A DNA stretch of 9,343 nucleotides, taken from Rickettsiales bacterium (GTDB lineage Bacteria > Pseudomonadota > Alphaproteobacteria > Rickettsiales > Deianiraeaceae). This document shows positions 1 to 7,851 of this stretch, in pieces (position 1 is the first letter of the stretch; the number at the start of each line of letters is the position of its first letter). The translations under genes were made by a program, and so were the position numbers. The notes beneath the pieces were generated by a model. It was given only the letters and a program-made list of their open reading frames with translations, had not been told where the DNA came from and did no database searches. Location of the stretch: assembly GCA_947378695.1 (NCBI GenBank), contig CANCKZ010000023.1, positions 1-9,343 of the forward strand. The letters are read 5' to 3'.

Positions 1-450
1 ATCTTGGAGATCTTGAATTTGTTGATCCGTAACCATGTTGCAAAGTTCTTCAACTTCGTTATTAAGGAAGTTGTGTTCTTCCTGTGAAATTTCACTGTAT
101 GGTTCTTTTATTATGCGTGCAAAGTCGGGTTTTCCTGTGAAAAACTCACCTTCAACCCACACAGTTCCCGCATTAAGAGCAATTTCCTCCGTTTCTGAAA
201 TTTGTGGCAAAAGGTTCTTCGCGCGAATTATCTTCAACAAAAGAAGGCTTATTGTGAACTTTCTTATTTCAGGAAGTAGCAACATTAGCGACAGGGGGAT
301 TGTTGCGTATAGTGCATTTGGGAGGAATGCCCAGAAAACGGAGTTGACTGTTATGAATAGTATCCAACCAGAAAGGCGGTTGTATAGTGTTATCAATGTT
401 ATGAATGCTAAAATTGTAAGCATTAGCGATGCCATTTCAAATGTGTTCAT
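1..450 (-). CDS. fadE: FadE-like acyl-CoA dehydrogenase, N-terminal part (cut by left edge)
   Basis: This frame is open from an ATG at 450 to the window edge, giving 150 residues; the rest lies outside. Residues 8-60 are strongly hydrophobic and look like two membrane segments. Residues 95-110 (GTVWVEGEFFTGKPDF) and the later stretch around SQEEHNFLNNEVEELC closely match, from memory, the N-terminal region of Escherichia coli FadE (GTTWWEGDLFQGKPDW; AEEQAFLDGPVEEAC). That enzyme catalyses the first, FAD-dependent step of beta-oxidation, acyl-CoA to trans-2-enoyl-CoA. The catalytic acyl-CoA dehydrogenase domain is not in the window, so activity is inferred. The ATG overlaps the fadJ TGA (ATGA at 447-450), which points to translational coupling; no Shine-Dalgarno sequence is seen. 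Internal ATG codons at residues 6 and 10 are possible alternative starts. A plus-strand reading frame over the same bases is considered a shadow. Confidence 0.88.
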   Translation of the reverse strand, partial: MNTFEMASLMLTILAFITLITLYNRLSGWILFITVNSVFWAFLPNALYATIPLSLMLLLPEIRKFTISLLLLKIIRAKNLLPQISETEEIALNAGTVWVEGEFFTGKPDFARIIKEPYSEISQEEHNFLNNEVEELCNMVTDQQIQDLQD

Positions 451-2573
451 AAGTCAAAAGAATCATAAAATTTTGCGTTACTTCTTGCAAGAAGTGATAG
501 AAGTTTTGATGGCTCAAACCTTGTGTGTTTTTCGGTTAGTCTTACAAGTTTGTCGTGGACGACTCTTGTTCCAAGGGAATCGGCGTATTTCAAAATTCCA
601 CCACGGAAAGCGGGGAAGCCTGCTCCCATAATCATTGCCATGTCAAGGTAGTGCGGGTTTTTTACATAACCTTCTTCAAGAACTCTTGAAGCTTCGTTAA
701 TCATTATCAATATTGTTCTTTCAAGAATTTTATTGTTTGGAAGCTTCCTTATTCTTTTTGTTTTAAGCTTAGGGTTTGGCTTTTCGTTTTTATAAAAACC
801 CTCGCCACCTTTTTTACCAAGAAGCCTTAGGTTTCTGAAGGCGTTATCAAGTGTGATTGACGGCTTCATTCTGTCGCCATATGATGTGTGAAGAATTTTT
901 GCCACTTTGTAGCAAACATCAATACCAATTTCGTCCGCCAATTCAAAAGCACCCATTGGCATTCCAAACTCTTTCAAGGCTTCGTCAATTTGCTTGATGT
1001 CTCCGCATTCTTCAAGGCAAAACAGTGCCTCGTTCATGAATGGAAGAAGAATTCTGTTCACAACAAAGCCACTGCAATCGCCAACTGGAATTGCAACTTT
1101 TCCGCATTTTCTTGCAAGTTGCATAACCTTTGCAATTGCTTCTTCGCTTGAAAATTCAGTAGAGACAACCTCCACAAGTGGCATTTTGTTCACTGGGTTG
1201 AAAAAGTGCATACCAACAACATTTTCCTTACGAAGCAGGGGTTCGGCAATTTCGGATACCCTCAAAGACGATGTATTTGTTGCGATAATCGCATTTTTTT
1301 TTATTTTTCTTTCAAGCTCTTGCAAAACGGAATGCTTAATTGTGATATCCTCAACAACGGCCTCAATAATAATATCGCACGCTGAAATTCCATTCATTTT
1401 TGTTGTGGAAGTTACTCGTGCAATGTTGATATCGGCTTGCGATTGTGTAATTTTCCTTGATTTCACAAGGGATTTGTAATAATCGCCAATTTGCCTGAAA
1501 CCAAGAATTATGGCATTTTGTGTGACATCTTTCATTCGAACTTGAATTTCGTTTGAGTTCAGTAAAAACGCAATTCCACCACCCATAACGCCACTTCCAA
1601 TAACAGCTGCCGTTTCAATTGGTGCAACTTTGCTTGTGTATTCTTTTTTTAGCGCCTCGTTTGTGAAAAATAGCGAAACAAGGTTTTTGGATATATCAGA
1701 AAATGCAAGCTCGGCAAAAGCATTTGCTTCAATTTCAAGACCCTTATCAATTTTCACATTAAGAGTTTTTTGCAGAACTGAAATTGCTGCGAGTGGTGCG
1801 GGGTAGAATCCTTTTGTTTTTTTGATAACAGATTTTTTCGCAACACTGAAAACCATACTTGGGAAATTTTTTTCAACAAATGTTAGTTTGTATTTGTTTT
1901 TATTGATGTAATCCTTAGCAGAGCGGGCAATTTCCTTTTGCATTTTGGCAAGAACCTCCGGAACCATGTTGTTGTGACAAAGTTCGTGCACAAGCTTCAT
2001 TTTTTTTGCTTTTTTTCCGTCGATTGATTTTCCCGTCAGGATTAGATCCAAAGCATTTGCAATGCCGACAATTCTTGGCAAGCGTTGAGTTCCGCCGAAT
2101 CCGGGTATAAAACCAAGGTTCACTTCCGGAAGTGCAAGTTTTGTTTTTGGGTTTGTTGTTGCAATTCTGAAATCGCAAGCAAGTGCAAGTTCAAGACCTC
2201 CACCCATACAAGCACCATTAATTACGGCGTATGTTGGAATTTTAAGCTTTGCAATTTTGTTAATAACGCCTTGTCCCATCGTTGCTTTGGCGTAGGCATC
2301 TGGCACACTGGATATTGTTTTAATTTCGTTGATATCAGCACCTGCGATGAAGCAGTCCTCTTTTGCAGATTGAAACACAACTGCGGAAATGGATTTATCC
2401 ATTGAGGCATTGGAAATGACCGTGCTAAGTTCAAATATTGTTTGAGCACACAATACATTTACCGACGATGATTGGTTGTTAAAAATTACATGCAAATTAC
2501 GACCGTTTTTTATGCAGGATATGTAAGTGAAGTCGTCTGCGTATGTTGTTTCTTCGATGTGTTCGTTATTCAT
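447..2573 (-). CDS. fadJ: Bifunctional enoyl-CoA hydratase / 3-hydroxyacyl-CoA dehydrogenase (FadJ-like alpha subunit)
   Basis: This 708-residue protein has the length and order of E. coli FadJ. Residues 1-300 are a crotonase-type hydratase domain with oxyanion-hole motif AGAD (77-80), GACMGGGLEL with Glu128, and LPEVNLG with Glu150; these two glutamates match the hydratase catalytic pair. The spacing between them fits FadJ better than FadB. Residues 322-510 form the NAD-binding domain, with GSGVMG (326-331), NTSSL (433-437) and the dyad His456/Glu468 in HFFNPVNKMPLVE. The C-terminal dehydrogenase helical domain follows. It catalyses steps two and three of beta-oxidation and normally pairs with the thiolase encoded just upstream. 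The ATG at 2573 overlaps the fadI TGA by 4 bases and has GGAAAG about 5 bases before it, so I prefer it to an open extension up to 2618 that lies inside fadI. The dyad and both glutamates are intact, so an active enzyme is expected. FadB is the alternative name. Confidence 0.95.
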   Translation of the reverse strand: MNNEHIEETTYADDFTYISCIKNGRNLHVIFNNQSSSVNVLCAQTIFELSTVISNASMDKSISAVVFQSAKEDCFIAGADINEIKTISSVPDAYAKATMGQGVINKIAKLKIPTYAVINGACMGGGLELALACDFRIATTNPKTKLALPEVNLGFIPGFGGTQRLPRIVGIANALDLILTGKSIDGKKAKKMKLVHELCHNNMVPEVLAKMQKEIARSAKDYINKNKYKLTFVEKNFPSMVFSVAKKSVIKKTKGFYPAPLAAISVLQKTLNVKIDKGLEIEANAFAELAFSDISKNLVSLFFTNEALKKEYTSKVAPIETAAVIGSGVMGGGIAFLLNSNEIQVRMKDVTQNAIILGFRQIGDYYKSLVKSRKITQSQADINIARVTSTTKMNGISACDIIIEAVVEDITIKHSVLQELERKIKKNAIIATNTSSLRVSEIAEPLLRKENVVGMHFFNPVNKMPLVEVVSTEFSSEEAIAKVMQLARKCGKVAIPVGDCSGFVVNRILLPFMNEALFCLEECGDIKQIDEALKEFGMPMGAFELADEIGIDVCYKVAKILHTSYGDRMKPSITLDNAFRNLRLLGKKGGEGFYKNEKPNPKLKTKRIRKLPNNKILERTILIMINEASRVLEEGYVKNPHYLDMAMIMGAGFPAFRGGILKYADSLGTRVVHDKLVRLTEKHTRFEPSKLLSLLARSNAKFYDSFDL

Positions 2574-3883
2574 TTGCTTTCCAAAATAAATGTTGCTCCT
2601 TGACCTCCTCCAATACAAAGGGTTGCAAGTCCGTTTTGTAAATCTTTGCGTTTCAATTCTTTTAGTGTATGAAGAATAATTCTTGCACCGGTTGCACCAA
2701 CGGGGTGACCAAGTGCGATTGCTCCGCCGTTAAGGTTTAGCTTGTTTATATCAATTTCACCAAGTTTTTGATTTCCATTAAGGTGTTTGTCAAAAAATGC
2801 TTGCGAATCCATTGCTTTTATGCAACCAATTGCCTGTGCTGCGAAGGCTTCGTTAAGTTCGAATATGTCAAAATCTGAAAGAGACATATTGTTTTTACGC
2901 AGAGCTTTGTTTGTTGAAAAAACAGGGCCAAGACCCATTCTTGTGTTATCACAACCTGCGTATGCGAAGTCTTTGATGTATCCAAGTGGTGTTATGCCAA
3001 GTTTTTTCGTGAATTCTTCCGACGCAAGAATTAGCCCACAAGCACCATCTGTAATTTGAGATGAATTTCCAACCGTAACAGTTCCATTGTTTTTTTCGAA
3101 AAATGGCTTCAATTTTGCAAGAGCAGACGGCGTTTGGTTGTTGCGAATGCCGTCGTCGTTTGAAATTATTGTTTTTGTTTGTTTGGAAAATATTGGTGCA
3201 ATTTCATTGGCAAAAACATCGCCAGCGGTTGCGTATTCTGCTAGGTTGTGGCTTCTTGCGGAAAAATCGTCCTGTTCTTGCCTTGAAATGGCAAAATCGT
3301 TTGCAATGTTTTCGGCGGTAAGTCCCATTATTAAGTTGCAGACAGGGTCTGTCAATCCAAGTTTAATACCAATTTCCGGGGTGAAGTGTCGTGGACGAAA
3401 TTTCAAAATGTTTGCAATCCTTTCGCCAAATGTTCGTGATTTAAAAATACTTTCAAAAATTGATTGAGTTTCCCTTTGGAATATTAAGGGAATGTTGCTC
3501 ATAGATTCAACACCGAGGGAGTAGTATAGGTGACCATCGTTCGCACGAATTTTGGTAACAGCTTGCGAAACTGCTTCCATTCCTGATGCACAATTTCTGT
3601 GAACTGTGAACGCTGGAATTGATTTATCAAAGCCTGATTGAAGGGCAATTACCCTTGAAATGTTAGCAGAATTAGCAGGTTGAGCGGTATTTCCCGTGAT
3701 AAATTCCGCAATGTGTTTTCTGATAAATGGGTAGCGTGTTGCTATTTCGTTTGTAATTGCAACGCCAAGTTCAACTGCTGTTGTGCTTGAAAGCGAGCCA
3801 CCAGCTTTGATGAAAGGTGTGCGAAGACCATCTATAACGGCAATTCTTGCCCTTGGGTGTTGATTGTAGGACATCGACTTCAT
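2570..3883 (-). CDS. fadI: Acetyl-CoA acyltransferase (3-ketoacyl-CoA thiolase), FadI-like beta subunit
   Basis: The protein is a full thiolase of 437 residues from the ATG at 3883; E. coli FadI has 436. Catalytic elements are present: the acyl-accepting Cys98 in VHRNCASGMEA, NEAFAAQ, the base His393 in GGAIALGHPVGATGAR, and Cys423 in CIGGGQG near the C terminus. A long middle insertion with a TFGERIANI-like stretch is in the place where FadI-type thiolases carry a membrane or partner loop. It catalyses the last step of beta-oxidation, 3-ketoacyl-CoA plus CoA to acetyl-CoA and a shortened acyl-CoA. It is the first gene of the fadI-fadJ-fadE unit and shares a 4-base overlap with fadJ. Start choice is uncertain: ATG at 3883, ATG at 3874 (434 residues, weak GAAG upstream) or TTG at 3928 are all in frame. 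No strong ribosome site is seen for any. The sequence from PRARIAVIDGLRTPF onward is family-like, so the extension to 3928 is probably untranslated. Confidence 0.93.
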   Translation of the reverse strand: MKSMSYNQHPRARIAVIDGLRTPFIKAGGSLSSTTAVELGVAITNEIATRYPFIRKHIAEFITGNTAQPANSANISRVIALQSGFDKSIPAFTVHRNCASGMEAVSQAVTKIRANDGHLYYSLGVESMSNIPLIFQRETQSIFESIFKSRTFGERIANILKFRPRHFTPEIGIKLGLTDPVCNLIMGLTAENIANDFAISRQEQDDFSARSHNLAEYATAGDVFANEIAPIFSKQTKTIISNDDGIRNNQTPSALAKLKPFFEKNNGTVTVGNSSQITDGACGLILASEEFTKKLGITPLGYIKDFAYAGCDNTRMGLGPVFSTNKALRKNNMSLSDFDIFELNEAFAAQAIGCIKAMDSQAFFDKHLNGNQKLGEIDINKLNLNGGAIALGHPVGATGARIILHTLKELKRKDLQNGLATLCIGGGQGATFILESK

Positions 3884-3885
3884 AA

Positions 3886-3928
3886 AATATACATTTATAT
3901 TGTCTTTTCCGTCAAAAGCAAAAGTCAA
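3886..3928 (-). promoter_or_regulatory. Candidate promoter region of the fadIJE operon
   Basis: On the minus strand, TTGACT (3928-3923) is followed after 18 bases by GACAAT (3904-3899). A second pairing is TTGACG (3915-3910), 18 bases, TATATT (3891-3886); a third is TTGCTT (3921-3916), 16 bases, TATAAA (3899-3894). These overlap, so the true hexamers cannot be picked by eye. All would give a very short leader before the fadI start. If the TATATT box is used, the start at 3874 would fit better than 3883. AT-rich DNA produces such matches by chance, hence the low score. Confidence 0.35.
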
Positions 3929-3939
3929 GAAATATCTTG
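3926..3939. promoter_or_regulatory. 14-bp near-palindrome in the divergent fadI/mltA control region
   Basis: The sequence CAAGAAATATCTTG has 5-bp perfect arms (CAAGA / TCTTG) around a 4-base centre. It lies near the middle of the 109-base gap between the divergent fadI and mltA starts. It overlaps the upstream edge of the candidate fadI promoter and of the candidate mltA -35 box. This is the position expected for a dimeric repressor that controls one or both units. It does not resemble the E. coli FadR operator as I remember it, and no regulator gene is adjacent. It may be chance. Confidence 0.25.
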
Positions 3940-3965
3940 CAAAATAAAAAAATGCGATTTATTAA
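3937..3965 (+). promoter_or_regulatory. Candidate promoter for mltA
   Basis: TTGCAA (3937-3942), a 17-base spacer, then TATTAA (3960-3965) makes a loose sigma-70-type match 27 bases before the mltA ATG. Each hexamer matches the consensus at only four positions. The surrounding DNA is AT-rich, so chance similarity is likely enough to keep this tentative. Confidence 0.25.
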
Positions 3966-3992
3966 GAACAATATCTAATTAAAAGTTGAAAA

Positions 3993-5300
3993 ATGATATT
4001 TCAAATATTGTTTGGTTTTGTGTTCTCCTTTGCATCATTTGCACAAGTGGGAAGTGAAAATGTCAACGAAATTGTGTATAATAAAAACGAAATAATCACA
4101 GATGATATTATTCACAAAAGCGGCGATCCTATCAACAGAATTGTTATGACTCGCAACGCCGATTACATTGACCTTGCACAATATTTAGTCCTTCGTGAAA
4201 ACAACCAAAGCCTTACATCAAGCACTGAAAATGTTGTGAAGAAAATCCAGAAAAGCGTTTTGCAGGCAGAAAATATTAATCAAGATTTTTTCTATAAAGA
4301 TGGTGTTTATATGGTGCAGTCCAATTGGGCAACAATGCACGGTGTAATTCGTGAGGATTGGAGTGGTGTGGTTAATGGGTATCTTTCGGTTTGTAAGAAG
4401 GTTAGGTCTCAAAGTGATTCAACGCCGGTGAAATCTGCGTTTGTGCAAATTGGAAATGTTGGAAACTTAAAGGAAATTTGCAAGGAGCTTGAATTGTTGA
4501 AGGATAAAAACGAAGCGGATATTGCCTCATTTTTTGTCCACAACTTCATTCCATACATGATTGGCGACGACGAAGCCGGCAAAACCCATGGAACATTTAC
4601 GGGGTATTATTACCCAATGTTGAATGCTAGTCGTGAAAGGGGTGGAAAGTATAGGTATCCCATTTATAAAAAACCAAAAGACTACAACCTCAATTCCCCA
4701 CACTTCACAAGGGAGGAGATTGCCAATGGTGCACTTGAAGGTAAAGGGTTGGAAATTTTCTGGGTAGATGATTATGTCGATCTTTTCTTCCTTCACATTC
4801 AAGGAAGTGGTGTGTTGAATTTGCGTGAGGGTGGGCAGGCTCATGTAAAATTTTCTGCGAAGAATAATCAACCATACGCTTCAATTGGGAAGTATATGAC
4901 GGAAAAAAAATATATTAAGCGTGGCGAAGATGCAAGGGAGTTTTTGCGTCACAACCCACGGGTTGCAAACGAAATTATGAATACAAACAAATCATATATA
5001 TTCTTTGAGGAAAACCACGATAAATCCGTTCTTGGGGCACACGGTTCAGAGTTGGTCGATGGAAGGTCTTTGGCTGTTGATAACAAGTTTATTCCATACG
5101 GATTAATGCTTTATCTTGATATGGAAGGAAAATCGCAAGTGATGTTTTCGCAAGATACCGGTTCCGCAATTAAAGGGAAAATTCGTGGCGATATTTTCGT
5201 TGGAAAGGGCTTTGATGCAGGGGAAAAAGCAAAGAAGATTTACACCGATGGATTTTTGTATATCCTTGTTTATAAAAATCAGAAGATTGAGGTTATTTAG
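3993..5300 (+). CDS. mltA: MltA-family murein lytic transglycosylase
   Basis: The 435-residue protein carries the two hallmark parts of MltA enzymes. One is the MltA domain with HGTFTGYYYP (199-208), followed by FFLHIQGSG and a YASIGKYM stretch. The other is the C-terminal 3D-type segment DTGSAIKG (388-395), then RGD-F-G-G (398-406), whose first Asp is the expected catalytic acid. Such enzymes cleave peptidoglycan glycan strands to 1,6-anhydromuramyl ends in the periplasm. Residues 1-17 (MIFQILFGFVFSFASFA) look like a signal peptide with a possible signal peptidase I site after SFA. No lipobox cysteine is seen, so it may be soluble periplasmic rather than an outer-membrane lipoprotein like E. 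coli MltA. The n-region has no Lys or Arg, and an in-frame TGA at 3987 prevents an upstream start. About 80 residues before the catalytic region are unrecognised. No ribosome site is evident. It is divergent from fadI and 55 bases ahead of rpoD. Confidence 0.93.
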   Translation: MIFQILFGFVFSFASFAQVGSENVNEIVYNKNEIITDDIIHKSGDPINRIVMTRNADYIDLAQYLVLRENNQSLTSSTENVVKKIQKSVLQAENINQDFFYKDGVYMVQSNWATMHGVIREDWSGVVNGYLSVCKKVRSQSDSTPVKSAFVQIGNVGNLKEICKELELLKDKNEADIASFFVHNFIPYMIGDDEAGKTHGTFTGYYYPMLNASRERGGKYRYPIYKKPKDYNLNSPHFTREEIANGALEGKGLEIFWVDDYVDLFFLHIQGSGVLNLREGGQAHVKFSAKNNQPYASIGKYMTEKKYIKRGEDAREFLRHNPRVANEIMNTNKSYIFFEENHDKSVLGAHGSELVDGRSLAVDNKFIPYGLMLYLDMEGKSQVMFSQDTGSAIKGKIRGDIFVGKGFDAGEKAKKIYTDGFLYILVYKNQKIEVI

Positions 5301-5355
5301 TATTTGACTTTTATTATTTCAAGACTAAGTTGTTAGTGAAAGATCTTTTAAAGTT
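5301..5355 (+). promoter_or_regulatory. mltA-rpoD gap; isolated -35-like box only
   Basis: The 55-base gap contains TTGACT at 5304-5309, but no convincing -10 hexamer lies 15-19 bases downstream. GAAAGA near 5338-5343 is a poor Shine-Dalgarno candidate about 12 bases before the rpoD ATG. No hairpin plus T-run that would end mltA transcription is visible, so read-through from mltA into rpoD is possible. Confidence 0.2.
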
Positions 5356-7287
5356 ATGTCAAAAAAAATCACCAGCAAAAATATCGCAAGCGAAGTCTCC
5401 ACTGAACAGGACCCTGATTCAATCTTGAAATACATTAAACCATTGATAGAACTTGGCAAAACCGATGGCTATATTACATATGACGACCTTAACAAGGCAC
5501 TTCCTGTGAATTGTAACGAGGACACATACACAACCGTTATTTCACTGTTGGAGGACTTCGACATTACCGTTCTGAAAACGGCAAAACCACCTTCATCAGC
5601 AATTGAACCGGACGGCGTTGAAGTTGAGGAAAAAGCAGAAGACGAAGTTCTTACGGGTGCAACGCAGAATGCGACGAACTTGTATATGACAAAAATGAGC
5701 AACATTCCACTTCTTACCAAAGAAAGTGAAATTAACATTGCTAAAAGAATTGAGGACGGAAAAAACGGCATTTTGCAATCAACATTGAAAATTCCACACG
5801 CTTTGAATAAAATTATTGGTCTTTATGATGAAATCGTGAACGGGCAAATTTTATTGAGAGATGTTATTGAAGTTGATGCTTTGTATCGTGATTTGCACGC
5901 AATTGATGATGCCTTTGCCGCAAAAGAAGGTGATGTTGAAGTTGATGAAGATGTTGATTCCGAGGATTTCGATTCCGAAGATTTCGAGGAAATCGATGAA
6001 ACTATTGCTCAACTTGAAAATGAAGGCACAATTTCCGTTAGTGTAATGGAAAGGGCGTTGACTCAACATGTAATAACTTGTCTTGGAAGGGCGATTGAAA
6101 AAATTCAAAAGGTTTTGAACACAGTTAAGTTGAATTCTGGGGATATTGCTGCTCCAAAAATTTTACTCCTGCTAAACGATGTTTATGACGAAGTTAAGGC
6201 AATTCGTTTGAATCAAAACATTATTGGTGAAATTTCTGCTGAAATTATTGAGATTAACAAATCAATTATTGATATTGAAAAAGAGATTATTGAGCTTTTT
6301 GAAAGTGCTGGAATTAAAAGAGATGTGATTTTTTCCAAAATTTTAGCAGACGGCATTGATGGTTCAAAATGGCTTGAAGGTTTGGTGAAATCCTCTACAA
6401 AGGCAATTGAAAATGCTGTTGCGAAAAACAAGGAAAAGCTTGAAAACATTTCCGAACGCATTGCTTTTATCAAAAACAAACACACAATTATTGAAATTGC
6501 AGATTTCAAAGCCCTTGTCGCCTCTGTGCAAAAGAATTCTAGGGAGACTCAAAAAGCAAAAAAAGAAATGATCGAAGCCAACCTAAGGCTTGTAATTTCC
6601 ATTGTTAAGCGTTACGGAAGTAAGAATGTGTCGTTCTTGGATTTAGTTCAAGAGGGGAACATGGGTCTTATTAAAGCCGTTGATAAATTTGAGTATCGTC
6701 GTGGTTGTAAGTTTTCAACTTATGCAACATGGTGGATTAAGCAAGCCATTAACCGTGCTGCCATTGACCAAGGAAGGCTTATAAGGATTCCGGTGCATAT
6801 GGTTGATGATGTCTCGAAAATGAATAAGATTATTCGTGATCTTCGTAAAAAACTTGACCGCGAACCAACTGTTAAAGAAATTGCAAAAAAAATGTGCGTT
6901 CCACCTGAAAAAATTGCAAAAATGCAACGAATTGTGACGGATCCCGTAAGTTTAGAGGCACCAATTGGTCACGATAACGACAACACATTTGGCGATTTCA
7001 TTGAAGACAAAACCTCAACATCGCCATTTCAAGCTGCCTTGGAAAAGGATCTTAAAAAATTGACACGCAAACTGCTTTCAGAACTCACACTTCGTGAAGA
7101 AAGAGTTCTTCGTATGCGTTTTGGTATTGATATGAACAGGGATCACACTCTTGAAGAAGTTGGCGAACAGTTTGATGTTACCAGAGAAAGGGTTAGGCAA
7201 ATTGAAGCAAAGGCTTTAAGAAAGTTGCGTCACCCAGTGCGTTCAAGCTATCTTAAAGACTATATTAAAAGTGATACAGATGAATAA
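5356..7287 (+). CDS. rpoD: Primary RNA polymerase sigma factor RpoD (sigma-70)
   Basis: This 643-residue protein has every part of a group 1 sigma factor. Region 1.1 is around residues 19-50 ([19 protein letters not shown]). Region 1.2 is at 105-130. A long non-conserved region follows, with an acidic patch at 193-215. Regions 2.1-2.4 run from NLRLVISIV (409) through [16 protein letters not shown] (445-460) to IRIPVHM (476-482). Region 3 includes the finger near [10 protein letters not shown], and region 4.2 has [21 protein letters not shown] (597-617). It directs core RNA polymerase to housekeeping promoters. The -35-contacting Arg610, Glu611, Arg614 and Gln615 are intact. Regions 1.2, 2.3 and 2.4 are unusual: Asn466 is where E. 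coli has Thr440, Cys451 is at Tyr425, and Asn105-Ala-Thr-Asn108 replaces DPVR. The presence of region 1.1 argues against an alternative sigma factor. dnaG, a frequent upstream neighbour, is absent. The start has only a weak ribosome site. Confidence 0.97.
   Translation: MSKKITSKNIASEVSTEQDPDSILKYIKPLIELGKTDGYITYDDLNKALPVNCNEDTYTTVISLLEDFDITVLKTAKPPSSAIEPDGVEVEEKAEDEVLTGATQNATNLYMTKMSNIPLLTKESEINIAKRIEDGKNGILQSTLKIPHALNKIIGLYDEIVNGQILLRDVIEVDALYRDLHAIDDAFAAKEGDVEVDEDVDSEDFDSEDFEEIDETIAQLENEGTISVSVMERALTQHVITCLGRAIEKIQKVLNTVKLNSGDIAAPKILLLLNDVYDEVKAIRLNQNIIGEISAEIIEINKSIIDIEKEIIELFESAGIKRDVIFSKILADGIDGSKWLEGLVKSSTKAIENAVAKNKEKLENISERIAFIKNKHTIIEIADFKALVASVQKNSRETQKAKKEMIEANLRLVISIVKRYGSKNVSFLDLVQEGNMGLIKAVDKFEYRRGCKFSTYATWWIKQAINRAAIDQGRLIRIPVHMVDDVSKMNKIIRDLRKKLDREPTVKEIAKKMCVPPEKIAKMQRIVTDPVSLEAPIGHDNDNTFGDFIEDKTSTSPFQAALEKDLKKLTRKLLSELTLREERVLRMRFGIDMNRDHTLEEVGEQFDVTRERVRQIEAKALRKLRHPVRSSYLKDYIKSDTDE
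5956..5985 (+). repeat. Two tandem 15-bp copies encoding [10 protein letters not shown] in the RpoD acidic patch
   Basis: GATTCCGAGGATTTC (5956-5970) is followed at once by GATTCCGAAGATTTC (5971-5985), with one difference (G to A at the ninth base). They encode residues 201-210. The repeat is in the acidic, variable part of the non-conserved region, which tolerates length changes. A recent in-frame duplication is the simple explanation. Confidence 0.85.
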
Positions 7288-7302
7288 TTAGTTTATTTTA
7301 CA

Positions 7303-7851
7303 ATGATTGAAAATTTCTTGAAAAATAGTCCATTTTTTAGTGACTGCAAAATTGTTACAGAATTTGACGAAACAACAGTATATTACGCACAGCCAACGCA
7401 AATTCACCACTTTCTTGATTTCCTCAAAGATGCGGGAGAATTTCAAATACTAATTGATGTTTGCGGCGTGCATTATCCTGCTAATCAAAAGCCATTTGAA
7501 GTTGTATATCACTTGCTTTCTATCACAAAAAATCAAAGAATTCGCATAGTTGTGCAACTTGAAGAAGGCGAGCAAATTCACACGGTTGATAGCATTTACG
7601 AAAGTGCCTGCTGGTTTGAAAGGGAAACTTACGATATGTATGGCATTGTTTTTGCAAACAGCAAAGATCTTCGCCGCATTTTGACCGATTACAACTTTGA
7701 AGGATTTCCATTGAGGAAAGATTTCCCACTAACCGGAAATGTTGAGGTTCACTACGATGCAATAAAGGGCGAGGTTGTCTACGCACCGGTTTCACTTGCA
7801 CAGGATTATCGGAATTTTGATTTTAAGTCTAACTGGGTTGGAAAAAAATGA
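7303..7851 (+). CDS. nuoC: NADH-quinone oxidoreductase subunit C (complex I 30 kDa subunit)
   Basis: The 182-residue protein carries the complex I 30 kDa subunit signature, WFERETYDMYGIVFANSK (about 104-121), then LRRILTDYNFEGFPLRKDFPLTG. The C-terminal part has VVYAPVSLAQDYRNFDF, which matches the usual VVYEP...EYR-FDF tail of NuoC. It would sit in the peripheral arm of complex I, which transfers electrons from NADH to quinone at the inner membrane. It is a separate NuoC, not the NuoCD fusion of E. coli, and slightly shorter than the roughly 200 residues usual in alphaproteobacteria. It starts 15 bases after rpoD, with no clear ribosome site, and overlaps the next gene by 4 bases. No nuoA, nuoB, nuoD or other complex I gene is in the window, so it is displaced from the usual cluster here. 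Confidence 0.94.
   Translation: MIENFLKNSPFFSDCKIVTEFDETTVYYAQPTQIHHFLDFLKDAGEFQILIDVCGVHYPANQKPFEVVYHLLSITKNQRIRIVVQLEEGEQIHTVDSIYESACWFERETYDMYGIVFANSKDLRRILTDYNFEGFPLRKDFPLTGNVEVHYDAIKGEVVYAPVSLAQDYRNFDFKSNWVGKK

Noticed and set aside
35..631. Plus-strand open frame of 198 codons at the left end.
   Set aside because: It lies antisense to the fadE 5' part and fadJ 3' end, both of which match known families. Its own translation shows no domain.
994..1479. Plus-strand open frame of 161 codons inside fadJ.
   Set aside because: It is antisense to the well-conserved dehydrogenase domain of fadJ. It is low-complexity in Ser, Thr and Phe, as expected for a shadow frame.
2574..2618. A 15-codon upstream extension of fadJ.
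   Set aside because: It lies inside the fadI coding end, its residues (MYWRRSRSN...) are unlike the family, and the ATG at 2573 has the ATGA overlap and a GGAAAG ribosome site.
5356..7287. The sigma factor as an alternative (RpoH- or RpoS-like) sigma because of its odd region 2.4.
   Set aside because: It has region 1.1, a long acidic non-conserved region and the full [15 protein letters not shown] and region 4.2 of primary sigma factors.
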